The notes: generated by a model not told the origin, from the letters alone. DNA of 47,341 nucleotides from a bacterium (GCA_024228115.1 JAAETT010000077.1:1-47341); one strand, 5' to 3'. Positions 1-8,508 are shown, counted from the stretch's first letter. Numbers and translations are program-made.

Positions 1-156
1 CGGTCGAGCCGGGAGGGCGTTCGCCCTGGGTCAAGGACCTTTCGACCCGGAAGATCTGAATCGGAATCCGGAACGGCGGGCTGCGTCGCCCCCCGGCCAA
101 ATGATCAGATTTCTACGCTTCTGAGTGAGCGTCTACAATCCTTCACGGGTGTCCCG

Positions 157-918
157 ATGATGTCCCGGGAACTGGTCGAGCATCCCGAGTTCGTCAGCCG
201 GGACACCTCCAGCCTGGCCGGCCTCGGTGGCGGCGGGGCCGCCGTTCAGCCGGATCTCGTCGAGAAGATCGAAGCCAACCTCGAGCGCGGCCGGGCCGGC
301 ACGGGCTACGGACTCACGGAGACCTGTGGCGTGATCTCCGTGAACTCCGGCGATTTCTTCGTCGACAAGCCGGATACCGTCGGCCCAGCACTCCCTGTCG
401 TGGAGGCAAAGATCGTCGACGAGGCGGGAAATGTGCTGCCCTGCGGCCAGGTCGGGGAACTCCTCGTACGGGCTCCGAACAACGTCCGGGGCTACCTGAA
501 CAAGCCCGAGGCAACCGCGGAAGCATTTCCGGAGGGCTGGTTTCGGACCGGGGACCTGGCGGCCTTGGATGAAGCCGGTTTCATCTCGATCCGGGACCGC
601 GCGAAGGATATGGTGCTGCGCGGCGGCGAGAACATCTACTGCGCGGAAGTCGAAGCGGCGATCTTCGACCACCCGGCCGTGAAGGAATGCGCGGTGTTCG
701 CCGTCCCTGACGACCGCTTCGGCGAAGTGCCTGGTGCAGCGGTCGTCTGCAAGCCCGGCGCGAGTGTCAGCGAGGATGAACTTCGCGCCCACGCGGGCGC
801 ACGCATTGCGGCGTTCAAGGTGCCGGTCCGTTTCTGGTTCCCGAGCGAAGACCTCCCGCGCAACGCGAACGGAAAGTTCGTGAAGCGGCAGCTGAAGGAG
901 GAGCTACTCGGCAGCTGA
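157..918 (+). CDS. Acyl-CoA synthetase (AMP-binding), C-terminal part only
   Basis: This is the C-terminal half of an ANL-superfamily acyl-CoA synthetase, which activates a carboxylic acid to acyl-AMP and then acyl-CoA. The 253 residues carry the A5 motif GYGLTETCG (about 50-58), the TGD ATP-binding motif (131-133), the hinge region RDRAKDMVLRGGEN (146-159) and the catalytic lysine in PRNANGK (K240). Full-length members have about 510-550 residues, so the N-terminal half with the P-loop-like A3 motif is missing. The frame is open back to base 1, and family-like sequence (SFTGVP) starts near base 136. Bases 1-120 translate to Arg/Ser/Gly-rich sequence unlike the family, so the 5' part looks damaged, shifted or misjoined. 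The first ATG is only nominal. It converges on the amidohydrolase gene, 20 bases away. Confidence 0.8.
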   Translation: MMSRELVEHPEFVSRDTSSLAGLGGGGAAVQPDLVEKIEANLERGRAGTGYGLTETCGVISVNSGDFFVDKPDTVGPALPVVEAKIVDEAGNVLPCGQVGELLVRAPNNVRGYLNKPEATAEAFPEGWFRTGDLAALDEAGFISIRDRAKDMVLRGGENIYCAEVEAAIFDHPAVKECAVFAVPDDRFGEVPGAAVVCKPGASVSEDELRAHAGARIAAFKVPVRFWFPSEDLPRNANGKFVKRQLKEELLGS

Positions 919-937
919 GAAGGCCCTCTGCCTCAGC
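914..937. terminator. Possible bidirectional terminator hairpin
   Basis: Arms GCTGAG (914-919) and CTCAGC (932-937) form a 6-bp stem with a 12-base loop between two convergent genes. The left arm overlaps the synthetase stop codon. There is no T-run, so this is a weak call based on position and symmetry. Confidence 0.3.
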
Positions 938-938
938 T

Positions 939-2135
939 TCAGCGACGGAAGGCGTTGGTATGCGTCTTCTTCGGGAATTCGTCTTCGGAAAGCGGTTTGG
1001 CGAGTTCTCCCGGCCGCGGTCCGATTCGTTCGACGAGTGGTGCGAGCTTTTCGAGATCGAAATCGTAGAGCTCGGCGGCATTGCCTCCGAGGATCGCGCG
1101 GACCTCTTCCTCGGGTTTGTCGTGGAAGCAATGGCGCATGGCGAGCCGGGTGTTCGGGTAGGTGCCCTCGTAGTGTGGGTAGTCGGTCCCCCAGCAGATG
1201 CGCTCGATGCCCGTTTCGTATCGGCCGGCGAGTTCCGGCGGCGAGGCCGAGCTGGCTCCGTACCAGCAGTTTCGCTTCGCGTAGAAGCTAGGCGGCTCCG
1301 GAGGCATGGCCTCCTTGGCGAATTCGAACTCGCCGACCGCGCCGCTGCCGATTCGCGACCAGAACATGTCGAGCATCTCCAGCTGTTCCGGTACCCAGCT
1401 GCAGCCAGCTTCGGTGAGGATGTAACGAAGCTTGGGGAAGCGATGGAAGATGCCGCTCAGCAGAAGGTGCCCGTAGCTTCGGGTCGAGTAGAAGGCCGTC
1501 TCGACGAGTCGGATCGGTAGAGAAATGGGCCACTTGCCGTAATCCGGGGAACCCATGCCGCCGTGCTGGTTCACCACCAGGTCGAGATCCTGGACCATCG
1601 CCCACAGCCGCTCGTATTCAGGTGAGTAGAGCGGTTGGATATGCGTGCAATCGTCCGGAACATGAGGCAACAGGATGCCTCCGCGTAGGCCGTGGTCCGC
1701 GATCCACTGGATGTCCTCCATCGCATCGTCGAGGTCGTTCAGGTAGACGAGCCCGATTCCCGTGCGCCGCTCCGGATGATCGGCGCAGAAATCCACCAGC
1801 CAGCGATTGTGCGCACGAATTCCCTGCAGCCAGAGTGCGTAGTCCTGGGGCTTGGGGTTTCCGCAGATCAGCACGCTGGATCTGAAGAATGGCGGAACTG
1901 TATTCGGGAAGATGACCTCCCCAGCCACACCCTCCGCATCCATGTCGCCAAGTCTTTCCGCATCGTCCCAGTTCTTGTGCTTCTTCGAACCGATGTGCTT
2001 CTTCTGCGGGTTCTTGTACGTCCCGCGCCACTCATCGAAGAGCGCCTTGTGCTTCTCGTCCAGGTACTCGCGATACGATTGAATGCTGGCCCCCGCATGG
2101 GCATCGGACGTAATCACTGCATAGGGCTGGGACAT
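939..2135 (-). CDS. Amidohydrolase-2 family (ACMSD-like) metal-dependent hydrolase
   Basis: This 398-residue TIM-barrel protein belongs to the amidohydrolase-2 family, whose members act as hydrolases or decarboxylases on small carboxylic acids. Family signs are the N-terminal SDAH (10-13) in place of the usual metal-binding HxH, LVVNQHGG in the middle, and ICWGTDYPHYEGTYP near the C-terminus, where the conserved metal-site Asp lies. The start is the ATG at 2135, preceded by GAGGAGAG at about 6 bases. An upstream ATG at 2225 would add a 30-residue tail with no family match. Proteins of this type are common in bacteria that degrade aromatic or steroid compounds. The substrate cannot be told from sequence. 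Confidence 0.85.
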   Translation of the reverse strand: MSQPYAVITSDAHAGASIQSYREYLDEKHKALFDEWRGTYKNPQKKHIGSKKHKNWDDAERLGDMDAEGVAGEVIFPNTVPPFFRSSVLICGNPKPQDYALWLQGIRAHNRWLVDFCADHPERRTGIGLVYLNDLDDAMEDIQWIADHGLRGGILLPHVPDDCTHIQPLYSPEYERLWAMVQDLDLVVNQHGGMGSPDYGKWPISLPIRLVETAFYSTRSYGHLLLSGIFHRFPKLRYILTEAGCSWVPEQLEMLDMFWSRIGSGAVGEFEFAKEAMPPEPPSFYAKRNCWYGASSASPPELAGRYETGIERICWGTDYPHYEGTYPNTRLAMRHCFHDKPEEEVRAILGGNAAELYDFDLEKLAPLVERIGPRPGELAKPLSEDEFPKKTHTNAFRR

Positions 2136-2224
2136 CGATCTCTCCTCGGCCTCATGGTAGCAGGGCGTCGTTGACCGATTTTCCCTCAGTTCGTGGACGA
2201 GAGTCGCCGGGCTACTCTTTGGCA

Positions 2225-2593
2225 ATGGCGAAAGTCCGCGATCCGCTCACCAAGTTGCGCAAGATCGTCAACCGCTGGCCCGAGGTCTCGGAGCGTCTCT
2301 CCCACGGCGCGCCGACCTTCTGGGGCGGCAAGAAGACGTTCTGCAATTTCCACGTCGACCATCATGGCGACGAACGGGTCGCGATCTGGTGCAAGGCGGA
2401 TCTGCCGACACAAGAGGGGCTGGTCGAAGCCAAGCCGGAGATCTTCTTCGTGCCGCCCTACGTGGGGCCGAGTGGTTGGATCGGGATCCGCGTCGATCGG
2501 GACGTCGATTGGTCGATGATCGAAACCATTCTCGAGCATGCCTACCGGAGCGTCGCGCCGAAGCGAGCCCTCAAACTGCTCGACGGTGAGTAG
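2225..2593 (+). CDS. MmcQ/YjbR family protein
   Basis: The 122-residue product matches the MmcQ/YjbR fold (CyaY-like, sometimes annotated as DNA-binding). Recognisable pieces are the N-terminal segment with the SHGAPTFWGGKKTFCNF stretch and the VGPSGWIGIRVDRDVDW segment towards the C-terminus. The function of the family is not established. The ATG at 2225 begins MAKVRD, where family members normally start. An in-frame ATG 54 bases upstream gives an unrelated tail. It is divergent from the amidohydrolase gene, whose ATG lies 89 bases away, so the two probably share a promoter region. Confidence 0.8.
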   Translation: MAKVRDPLTKLRKIVNRWPEVSERLSHGAPTFWGGKKTFCNFHVDHHGDERVAIWCKADLPTQEGLVEAKPEIFFVPPYVGPSGWIGIRVDRDVDWSMIETILEHAYRSVAPKRALKLLDGE

Positions 2594-2596
2594 CGT

Positions 2597-2623
2597 GCGG
2601 CCCCTCGATTTCTCGTGGGCCGC
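2597..2623. terminator. Bidirectional terminator hairpin
   Basis: Perfect 7-bp GC-rich arms GCGGCCC (2597-2603) and GGGCCGC (2617-2623) enclose a 13-base loop. They fill the 36-base gap between two convergent genes, which is the expected place for a shared terminator. A T-run is absent, as is common in high-GC genomes. Confidence 0.55.
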
Positions 2624-2629
2624 CGACCC

Positions 2630-3103
2630 TCACTCAGTCGCCCAGACATTCTGCGTCAGCACCAGGCCGGGTACGCCCTTGCGCGTTCGGATCTCTTCGA
2701 AGGTTCGCTCATAGCCGGTCGATCGGATCTTCCACGCGCCATCGATCCGCACGTACTCGTCTTCGTAGAATGCAGCCCCGTGCAGCGTGAACTCATTCTC
2801 GGTATCGATCACCACGTCTTCGAGAGCCCAGATGCCCGTCGCCGTCGTTTCGCTCGTGAGCGTGATTTCGGGTTGGGTGACGCGATGGCAGGAGACGAAG
2901 CTGTCGCGGCTCATCGAGCCGGAGAGGAACTCCATGATGGCCTCGCGGCCTTGGAACGCGTATTTCCCGCCGCTGTAGGCACAGCTCGCATCCTCCGTCA
3001 GAAGCTGCTCGAGTTCGTCCCAACGCTTCTGATCCACGCAGCGCATGTATTTGTGCTTGAGCTGCTTGATCGCCTCGATGGCCTGAAGATCCAGTTGTGT
3101 CAC
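2630..3103 (-). CDS. SnoaL-like / NTF2-fold protein
   Basis: The 157-residue protein has the layout of a SnoaL-like (NTF2 superfamily) alpha+beta barrel: an N-terminal helix (LQAIEAIKQLKHKYMRCVDQ), the motif WDELEQLLTEDASCAYSGGKY, and C-terminal strands ending with the segment HGAAFYEDEYVRIDGAWKI. Members are small isomerases, dehydratases or ring-cleavage-associated enzymes. Many accompany amidohydrolases and acyl-CoA synthetases in steroid or aromatic catabolism, as here. The start is GTG at 3103 with AGGGAG about 8 bases upstream. The reading frame extends further upstream but without family similarity. Confidence 0.8.
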   Translation of the reverse strand: MTQLDLQAIEAIKQLKHKYMRCVDQKRWDELEQLLTEDASCAYSGGKYAFQGREAIMEFLSGSMSRDSFVSCHRVTQPEITLTSETTATGIWALEDVVIDTENEFTLHGAAFYEDEYVRIDGAWKIRSTGYERTFEEIRTRKGVPGLVLTQNVWATE

Positions 3104-3259
3104 GATGGTCTCCCTGACTTCTTCCCGACGGGGAACGGTACCATGGCTCTTCCCATCAGGAGCCCCGATGACGGATTCCCAGACGGAGAGCTGTAGAGCC
3201 CCCTGCAAGCTGATCGATTGCCCGTCCGAAGCGGATGAGCGCTGAGCCCGGCCACCAAG

Positions 3260-4561
3260 TTGCCCACCACACGTCCCCTCCCGCTCCTGCATCGGCTGGC
3301 GCCGAAGATCTTCTACGGCTGGTTCGTCGCGTTCGGGTGCGGCCTGCTCTCATTCGTCGTGGTCGGCATCGGCTTCTACGGCCTGGTCGTATTCCTGGAT
3401 GCATTGGTGGCCGAGCGCGGATGGGATCGTGCCCAGGTGGCTGCCGCTACCAGCCTCTACTGGGTGGTGACGGGCCTCGTTGGGATTCCAATCGGGCGCG
3501 GGGTGGATCGTTTCGGTGCGCGCGGCTTTCTCCTGGCCGGCGTGTCCGTGATGGCGCTCGCGCTGATCGGGATCGGTCGCGTCACTGCCCCATGGCAGAT
3601 CTTTCCCCTCTACGTGGTGCTTGCAATCGGATTCTCCCTGGCAGGCTCGATTCCGAGCGGTTCGATCATCACGCGCTGGTTCTCGGCACGGCGAGGAATG
3701 GCGATGATGCTGGCCCATACCGGTGTCTCGCTGGGCGGCATCATCCTCGTTCCCGTCTTCAGTGGATGGATCGCAGCGCATGAACTTGGAGTCGCCGTGG
3801 ATCGCCTCGCGGTGATCCTGCTCCTGGTCGCCTTGCCCGTGATCGGTTTCGTCCTGCGGTCGGACCCCCGCTCGCATGGCCTCGAGGCGGATGGCGACGC
3901 GCGAATCAGAGCCGCGGAATCGCAGGCGTCCCGGCCCGGGCCCGGAACGCGATCTCAGGCCGACATTCTTCGCAGTCCTGCCTTTCGCCGTCTTGCGGCC
4001 TCGTTTGGATTGATGCTCTTCTGCCAGGTCGCATTTGCAATGCACGAGCTGGCCTTCCTTCGCGGCCGGATCGGCCCGGAGCTTGCGGCGCTCGCGGTCA
4101 GCGCGACCGCCGGCGGTAGCCTGGTGGGTCGTCTCGTGGTGGGGAGCTTCACCGATCGAATGGATCGTCGTCCCATCGCGGCGGCGCTCTTTCTGCTGCA
4201 AGCCGCCATGGTGGCGTTGGCTGCATCGGTCGAAGGCACACCCGCGCTGCTGGTGGCGGCCGCCGGTTTCGGTTTTACGATCGGAAACATCTTTCTCCTT
4301 CAATCCCTGCTCGTGGGCGAGCTCTTCGGCGCCGCTTCCTTTGGCACGGCCCTCGGGCTCCTCCAATTGGTCAGTCAGATCGCGAGCGGGCTGGGTCCCC
4401 TGGCGCTCGGCCTGCTTCTGAGCGCTCATGGTGCCTATGAGCCGGCTCTTTTCTGGTTGGTCGGCGGCGCCTGTGGGGCTGCGGGCATCGTTTTGACGAT
4501 TCGGCGGCCTGAGGAGGAGGGAGGCGGGAAACGCCGGTTTCTGGGTAGCCATGACGAATAG
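3260..4561 (+). CDS. MFS transporter, monocarboxylate/OFA-like
   Basis: This is a 433-residue, roughly 12-helix major facilitator. The first helix begins after a short basic leader (IFYGWFVAFGCG). The loop-2 signature GIPIGRGVDRFGARGFLL corresponds to MFS motif A, and GRLVVGSFTDRMDRRP in the second half is its repeat. The IFYGWF start and overall order resemble oxalate/formate antiporter and monocarboxylate carriers, so small organic acids are a reasonable guess for the substrate. The start is uncertain: TTG at 3260 is the first usable codon after an in-frame stop and no clear ribosome site is visible. The gene is divergent from the SnoaL-like gene. Confidence 0.8.
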   Translation: MPTTRPLPLLHRLAPKIFYGWFVAFGCGLLSFVVVGIGFYGLVVFLDALVAERGWDRAQVAAATSLYWVVTGLVGIPIGRGVDRFGARGFLLAGVSVMALALIGIGRVTAPWQIFPLYVVLAIGFSLAGSIPSGSIITRWFSARRGMAMMLAHTGVSLGGIILVPVFSGWIAAHELGVAVDRLAVILLLVALPVIGFVLRSDPRSHGLEADGDARIRAAESQASRPGPGTRSQADILRSPAFRRLAASFGLMLFCQVAFAMHELAFLRGRIGPELAALAVSATAGGSLVGRLVVGSFTDRMDRRPIAAALFLLQAAMVALAASVEGTPALLVAAAGFGFTIGNIFLLQSLLVGELFGAASFGTALGLLQLVSQIASGLGPLALGLLLSAHGAYEPALFWLVGGACGAAGIVLTIRRPEEEGGGKRRFLGSHDE

Positions 4562-4678
4562 GAGCGCGAAGCCTCCGAGGGCCGGGGCCCAGGGCGCGTC
4601 AGTGGTCAAGCTGACTCCACGTCAGCCCCGAGCCGCTCGGTTGAGGTAGTCTCCGCCACAACGGAGGTAAGAGGCATC

Positions 4679-5257
4679 ATGCGACGTCAGCTCGCCGGCG
4701 GGATTCTGCGGCTCCTTGGATGGAGCGCAGTGGAAGGTGATCCCGTCCCGGATCGTGCTGTGATCGTGGCGGCACCCCATACTTCGAGTTGGGATTTCTT
4801 CCTCCTGATCTTGTTCGCTTGGCGATTCGATGTTTCGCTTTCCTTCATCGGGAAACACACGATCTTCTGGGGGCCGATGGGCCCGGTGATGCGCGCCTTC
4901 GGAGGTGTGCCCGTGGACCGATCCCGTCCGGGCGGGTTGGTGGGGCAGCTTGCGGAAGCGCTCGCTCGCGCAGATCGGATGAGCCTTGTGGTTCCCGCCG
5001 AGGGGACACGCGCCTGGCGGCCTCATTGGAAATCCGGCTTCTACCGCGTGGCACAGGTCGCCGGTGTGCCTGTGAGTCTTTCATTCCTCGACTACACGGA
5101 GAAGACCGGCGGCTTCGGTCCCTGCTTCGACGTAACGGGTGACATGAAGAAAGACATGGATCTCGTGCGCACATTCTATTCCGACAAGCGCGGCCGCCAT
5201 CCCGCGTTGTTCGGTCCCGTGTTGTTGGCAGACGAAGAGGCGGCGCGGATCGAATGA
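4679..5257 (+). CDS. 1-acyl-sn-glycerol-3-phosphate acyltransferase family (PlsC-like)
   Basis: This is a 192-residue lysophospholipid acyltransferase. The catalytic HX4D motif is HTSSWD (H34, D39), and the substrate-binding motif appears as VPAEGTR (105-111), a variant of FPEGTR. The family transfers an acyl group to lysophosphatidate or a related acceptor at the inner membrane; the short form here resembles stand-alone members often called PlsC-like. The ATG has GGAGG and AAGAGG within 20 bases upstream. Its stop overlaps the start of the next gene by four bases (ATGA), so the two are translationally coupled. Confidence 0.88.
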   Translation: MRRQLAGGILRLLGWSAVEGDPVPDRAVIVAAPHTSSWDFFLLILFAWRFDVSLSFIGKHTIFWGPMGPVMRAFGGVPVDRSRPGGLVGQLAEALARADRMSLVVPAEGTRAWRPHWKSGFYRVAQVAGVPVSLSFLDYTEKTGGFGPCFDVTGDMKKDMDLVRTFYSDKRGRHPALFGPVLLADEEAARIE

Positions 5258-7380
5258 GGACGGTCCGAGCGGGTCTGCTCCTGGCCGGAGCATTCGCGCT
5301 GATCGCCTCTCTGCAGAGCATGCCGGCCGCGGCCGAGCCAGGATCGGCTGCCAAGAGGCCCGAAGCCGAGTGGGCGCTTCACGGTCGGACCACGGACGAG
5401 CAACGTTTCAGCCCGCTCGAATCCATCCATCGCCGCAACGTCACGCAGCTCGGGCTGGCCTGGTCGGTTGCGACCGGAACGACACGCGGCATGGAAGCGA
5501 CCCCCATCGTGGTCGATGGTGTCATGTATGTCACCACGGCCTGGAGCCGAGTGATCGCGCTCGACGCCGCGACGGGGGTGGAGCACTGGCGCTACGACCC
5601 GAAGGTTCCGGGATGGAAGGCTCGCCATGGCTGCTGCGACGTGGTGAATCGCGGAGTCGCCGTCTGGAAGGGTCGCGTGTATCTCGGCACCCTCGACGGA
5701 CGGCTGGTCGCGCTTTCGGCCGGGACCGGGGAGCAGCTTTGGGAGGTACGCACGGCACCGCTGGACCAGCCCTATACGATCACCGGCGCGCCGCGTGTGG
5801 TGAAAGGACGCATCCTGATCGGAAACGGTGGCGCCGAGTTTGGCGTACGCGGCTACGTGTCGGCTTATGATGCCGAGACCGGGGCACTCGTCTGGCGCTT
5901 CTACACCGTGCCTGCGAGCAAGGACGGCCCACATGAGCACCCGGAGCTCGAGCAGGCGGCCAAGACCTGGTCGAAGGATTCCGTCTGGGAGTCCGGGCTC
6001 GGTGGCACCGTCTGGGATTCGATGGCCTGGGATCCGGAACTCGACCTGCTCTACGTCGGTGTCGGCAACTCGTCCATCTACCACCGGGAGACCCGAAGTC
6101 CCGGCGGAGGCGACAACCTCTTCCTCGCGTCGATCCTTGCGCTGCGCCCGGATACGGGGCGCCTCGTCTGGCACTACCAGACGACGCCCGGCGAGCAGTG
6201 GGACTACACCGCCACGCAGCATCTGATCCTCGCAGATCTCGAAATCGGGGGACGCTCGCGCAAGGTGTTGATGCAGGCGCCCAAGAACGGCTTCTTCTAC
6301 GTCCTGGACCGCGCCACGGGTGAACTCCTATCCGCCGAGAAATACGTCTCCGTGAGCTGGGCGACCCATGTCGATCTGGCGACCGGCCGGCCCGTCGAAC
6401 GCCCGGAGGCAACCTGGGATGACAAGGACGCGATCGTGGTCCCGTCGATCGCGGGCGGCCACAACTGGCACCCGATGTCCTACAGCCCCCGCACGGGATT
6501 CGTATACGTTCCGGCGGTCGAGTATGGCTACAGATACCTCCACGATCCTGAGTTCGCGTACAAGCCCGTGAAGTACAACACGGGCGAAGATATCGACCGG
6601 TTGGCGTCGAGCATGGAGGGCTACGAGGAAGTCGCCCTCGCGACTTGCTCGCCTACCCGCCTGCTGGCCTGGGATCCAGTCGCGGCCAGGAAGGTCTGGG
6701 AAGTTCGGCGAAGGACGGCCTTGCCGGCGGGTGTGCTTGCCACTGCCGGTTCCCTCGTGTTCCAGGGTGGCGAGCAGGGACGTCTTGCAGCCTACGATGC
6801 GCGAACCGGCGTGCGGCTCTGGGCCTCCGAGCCCGGAACACGGATCATGGCTCCGCCGATCAGCTATGCCGCGGGAGGCGAGCAGTATGTCGCGGTGGTG
6901 GCGGGCGCCGGGGGTAGCGCCGGTGGCCACTTCATCCGAATCGAGGATACGAACGAAGGCCGGATTCTCGCCTGGAAGCTCGGCGGCGACCAGAAACGGC
7001 CGGCGGCCAGCCCTCGGCGGCCCGGCAAGGTGCGGGCGCCCCAGGTCGCGCTTTCACAGGACGAAATCGCCCGCGGGCGGGGGATCTACCATCAATACTG
7101 TTTCGCCTGCCACGGCGTTGGCGTGAAGGCCAGCGGGCTCTACCCGGATCTCCGCTTTGCAACGCCAGAGGTTCACGATCGGTGGACGGACATCGTGTTG
7201 GGAGGAGTCCGCCAGGCCAAAGGCATGGCAAGTTTCGCCGACGCGCTCTCGATCTCCGACGCGGAAGCTGTCCACGCCTACGTCATTGAAAGATCTCTCG
7301 CGGAGCCGACGCTGGCGCAGCGCCTCGTAGGCTGGGCAACCGAGAACGCCTGCGTCCCCGCCAGCTGGCTGGCGGACTAA
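5254..7380 (+). CDS. PQQ-dependent dehydrogenase with C-terminal cytochrome c domain
   Basis: This 708-residue quinohemoprotein is probably periplasmic, since a signal peptide (about 1-27, ending MPAAAE) is visible. The beta-propeller follows the type II alcohol dehydrogenase pattern. Adjacent cysteines CC (127-128) form the PQQ-site disulfide ring, QWDYTA (315-320) lies in the region that carries the catalytic Asp, and repeated GxLxAxDxxTG blades are clear. The C-terminal domain has one heme c site CFACH (616-620) with a likely axial Met at about 658 (GMASF). The enzyme would oxidise an alcohol or aldehyde and pass electrons through heme c. No PQQ biosynthesis gene is in the window. The four-base overlap with the acyltransferase gene is an unusual pairing. 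Confidence 0.92.
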   Translation: MRTVRAGLLLAGAFALIASLQSMPAAAEPGSAAKRPEAEWALHGRTTDEQRFSPLESIHRRNVTQLGLAWSVATGTTRGMEATPIVVDGVMYVTTAWSRVIALDAATGVEHWRYDPKVPGWKARHGCCDVVNRGVAVWKGRVYLGTLDGRLVALSAGTGEQLWEVRTAPLDQPYTITGAPRVVKGRILIGNGGAEFGVRGYVSAYDAETGALVWRFYTVPASKDGPHEHPELEQAAKTWSKDSVWESGLGGTVWDSMAWDPELDLLYVGVGNSSIYHRETRSPGGGDNLFLASILALRPDTGRLVWHYQTTPGEQWDYTATQHLILADLEIGGRSRKVLMQAPKNGFFYVLDRATGELLSAEKYVSVSWATHVDLATGRPVERPEATWDDKDAIVVPSIAGGHNWHPMSYSPRTGFVYVPAVEYGYRYLHDPEFAYKPVKYNTGEDIDRLASSMEGYEEVALATCSPTRLLAWDPVAARKVWEVRRRTALPAGVLATAGSLVFQGGEQGRLAAYDARTGVRLWASEPGTRIMAPPISYAAGGEQYVAVVAGAGGSAGGHFIRIEDTNEGRILAWKLGGDQKRPAASPRRPGKVRAPQVALSQDEIARGRGIYHQYCFACHGVGVKASGLYPDLRFATPEVHDRWTDIVLGGVRQAKGMASFADALSISDAEAVHAYVIERSLAEPTLAQRLVGWATENACVPASWLAD

Positions 7381-7438
7381 CATTCCAGGAGTTGGCCCCA
7401 GGTCATCGCCGTCCGCGTCGGTGAGCTCTTCGGAGCCA

Positions 7439-7527
7439 CTTCGCTTCTCCTGCGAAACACTCGACCCCCGGCCGAGCCATCCCGCGATGGCCGCCCCCCG
7501 CCCCGCGATCCGACACGAGAAGCGAAG
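7439..7527. repeat. Long-spaced 11-bp inverted repeat in intergenic DNA
   Basis: CTTCGCTTCTC (7439-7449) and GAGAAGCGAAG (7517-7527) are perfect reverse complements with a 67-base spacer. The spacer holds a further small dyad, GCCAT...ATGGC. It sits in the 250-base gap after the PQQ dehydrogenase gene. It could be a structured 3' end of that transcript or a remnant of a mobile element; nothing else is recognisable here. Confidence 0.4.
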
Positions 7528-7630
7528 CGAACCCGGGAAGCAGGGACGCCACCCGGTGGGTCCCAATCATGTTTCCGGTCGATGCTGGGCTGGAACCTGG
7601 CGGTATCCGCCTTCCGCCCGGTTGTCAGAT

Positions 7631-8206
7631 TCAGGCTCGGGATGCGCGGCGAAGGTCGCGGATTTCGTCTCGTGCGTTTCGTAGCACCGTGCGGACCTGC
7701 TCCCGGACATCCGGGTCGTCGCAGGCGCCTACGGTTCGTACCGCTTCCTGCATCAGTCGGAAGCTGGGCCGGATCAACTCAGCGGCATCCGGGTCATGGG
7801 CATGGCCCCAGCCACCCCAATCGTCCTCTTCGAGCCGCGCCCAGATCAGATTGACCTGTTCGGCTTCGCCCGCGAGATGTTCGCGGCCCGCGTCGGTGAG
7901 TTCGTAGATGCGTCGGCCGCCTTCTTCCTCCCGCGATCCGGCCAGGCCTTGATCCTGCAACTGCTGGAGCGTCGGATAGATCGTGCCCGCGCTCGGCTGG
8001 TAGCACCCGTCCGTCCGCTCCTCGAGCAGGGTCATCAGCTCGTAGCCGTGTTTCGGGGCGTCCTCGAGCAAGGAGAGCAGTGCCAGAGACACCTCCCCTC
8101 GATCAAAGAAGCGGCCCTGCCAGGCCCAGGGCCCGAACCGAGCCCCTCGCCCTCGATGCCGTCGCCGATGATGTCGTCCAAGATGTCGATGATGATGTCG
8201 TCTCAT
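7631..8206 (-). CDS. PadR family transcriptional regulator with His/Arg-rich N-terminus
   Basis: This is a 191-residue winged-helix repressor. The PadR domain runs from about residue 38 (VSLALLSLLEDAPKHGYELM) through the wing TIYPTLQQLQDQGL and EGGRRIYELTDAGREHL. A C-terminal helical region follows for dimerisation. The first 23 residues are unusual, with HHHRH and HHRRRH runs that could bind metal. Those runs are encoded by short GATGATGTCGTC-type repeats. The ATG at 8206 is followed upstream by an AT-rich palindrome, which suggests autoregulation. The divergent MFS gene is the likely target. The ligand is unknown. Confidence 0.88.
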   Translation of the reverse strand: MRRHHHRHLGRHHRRRHRGRGARFGPWAWQGRFFDRGEVSLALLSLLEDAPKHGYELMTLLEERTDGCYQPSAGTIYPTLQQLQDQGLAGSREEEGGRRIYELTDAGREHLAGEAEQVNLIWARLEEDDWGGWGHAHDPDAAELIRPSFRLMQEAVRTVGACDDPDVREQVRTVLRNARDEIRDLRRASRA

Positions 8207-8218
8207 GTATCAAAAACT

Positions 8219-8232
8219 ATATCGTCCGATAT
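8219..8232. promoter_or_regulatory. Palindromic operator candidate for the PadR regulator
   Basis: ATATCG-TC-CGATAT is a perfect 6+6 inverted repeat with a 2-base centre. It lies 13 bases upstream of the padR-like ATG in a locally AT-rich stretch that contrasts with the GC-rich surroundings. PadR proteins typically bind such dyads over their own promoters. Assignment to this regulator is inference from position. Confidence 0.5.
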
Positions 8233-8322
8233 GATTTCGCAAGGGCTATCGAGAACTCGGGTTGACCCGGGGGGTGGCCATCTGGTGAACTCCCGATCGC
8301 AGCGAACAGACTGGAGAACCCG

Positions 8323-8424
8323 ATGCGCAAAGCGTTCATGTCCAACCAGAATCGAAACGCGACTCCCTCAGAGGACATGAGCGCCCATGCGAAGATTGAT
8401 CTCCGGAGTACCGGAGCCGGCTGA
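8323..8424 (+). other. Possible 33-codon ORF with a terminal hairpin, in the padR-MFS gap
   Basis: The 302-base gap 8207-8508 contains a short open frame, MRKAFMSNQNRN onward, with a weak upstream GGAG. Its last codons overlap a hairpin, CTCCGG-AGTA-CCGGAG (8401-8416). It may be a leader peptide or simply non-coding leader DNA for the MFS gene. No homology is recognised and coding is not established. Confidence 0.2.
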
Positions 8425-8508
8425 AACCAGGAAACCAAGCCCGAGCGGCCGGCCGCTCCCTGCCGCGGGCCCCAGTGAAGGCCAGCTTCTGCTGGAACGG
8501 CAGATCTC

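Noticed and set aside
4611-4625. CTGAC/GTCAG dyad before the acyltransferase gene
   Set aside because: A 5-bp stem is within chance expectation.
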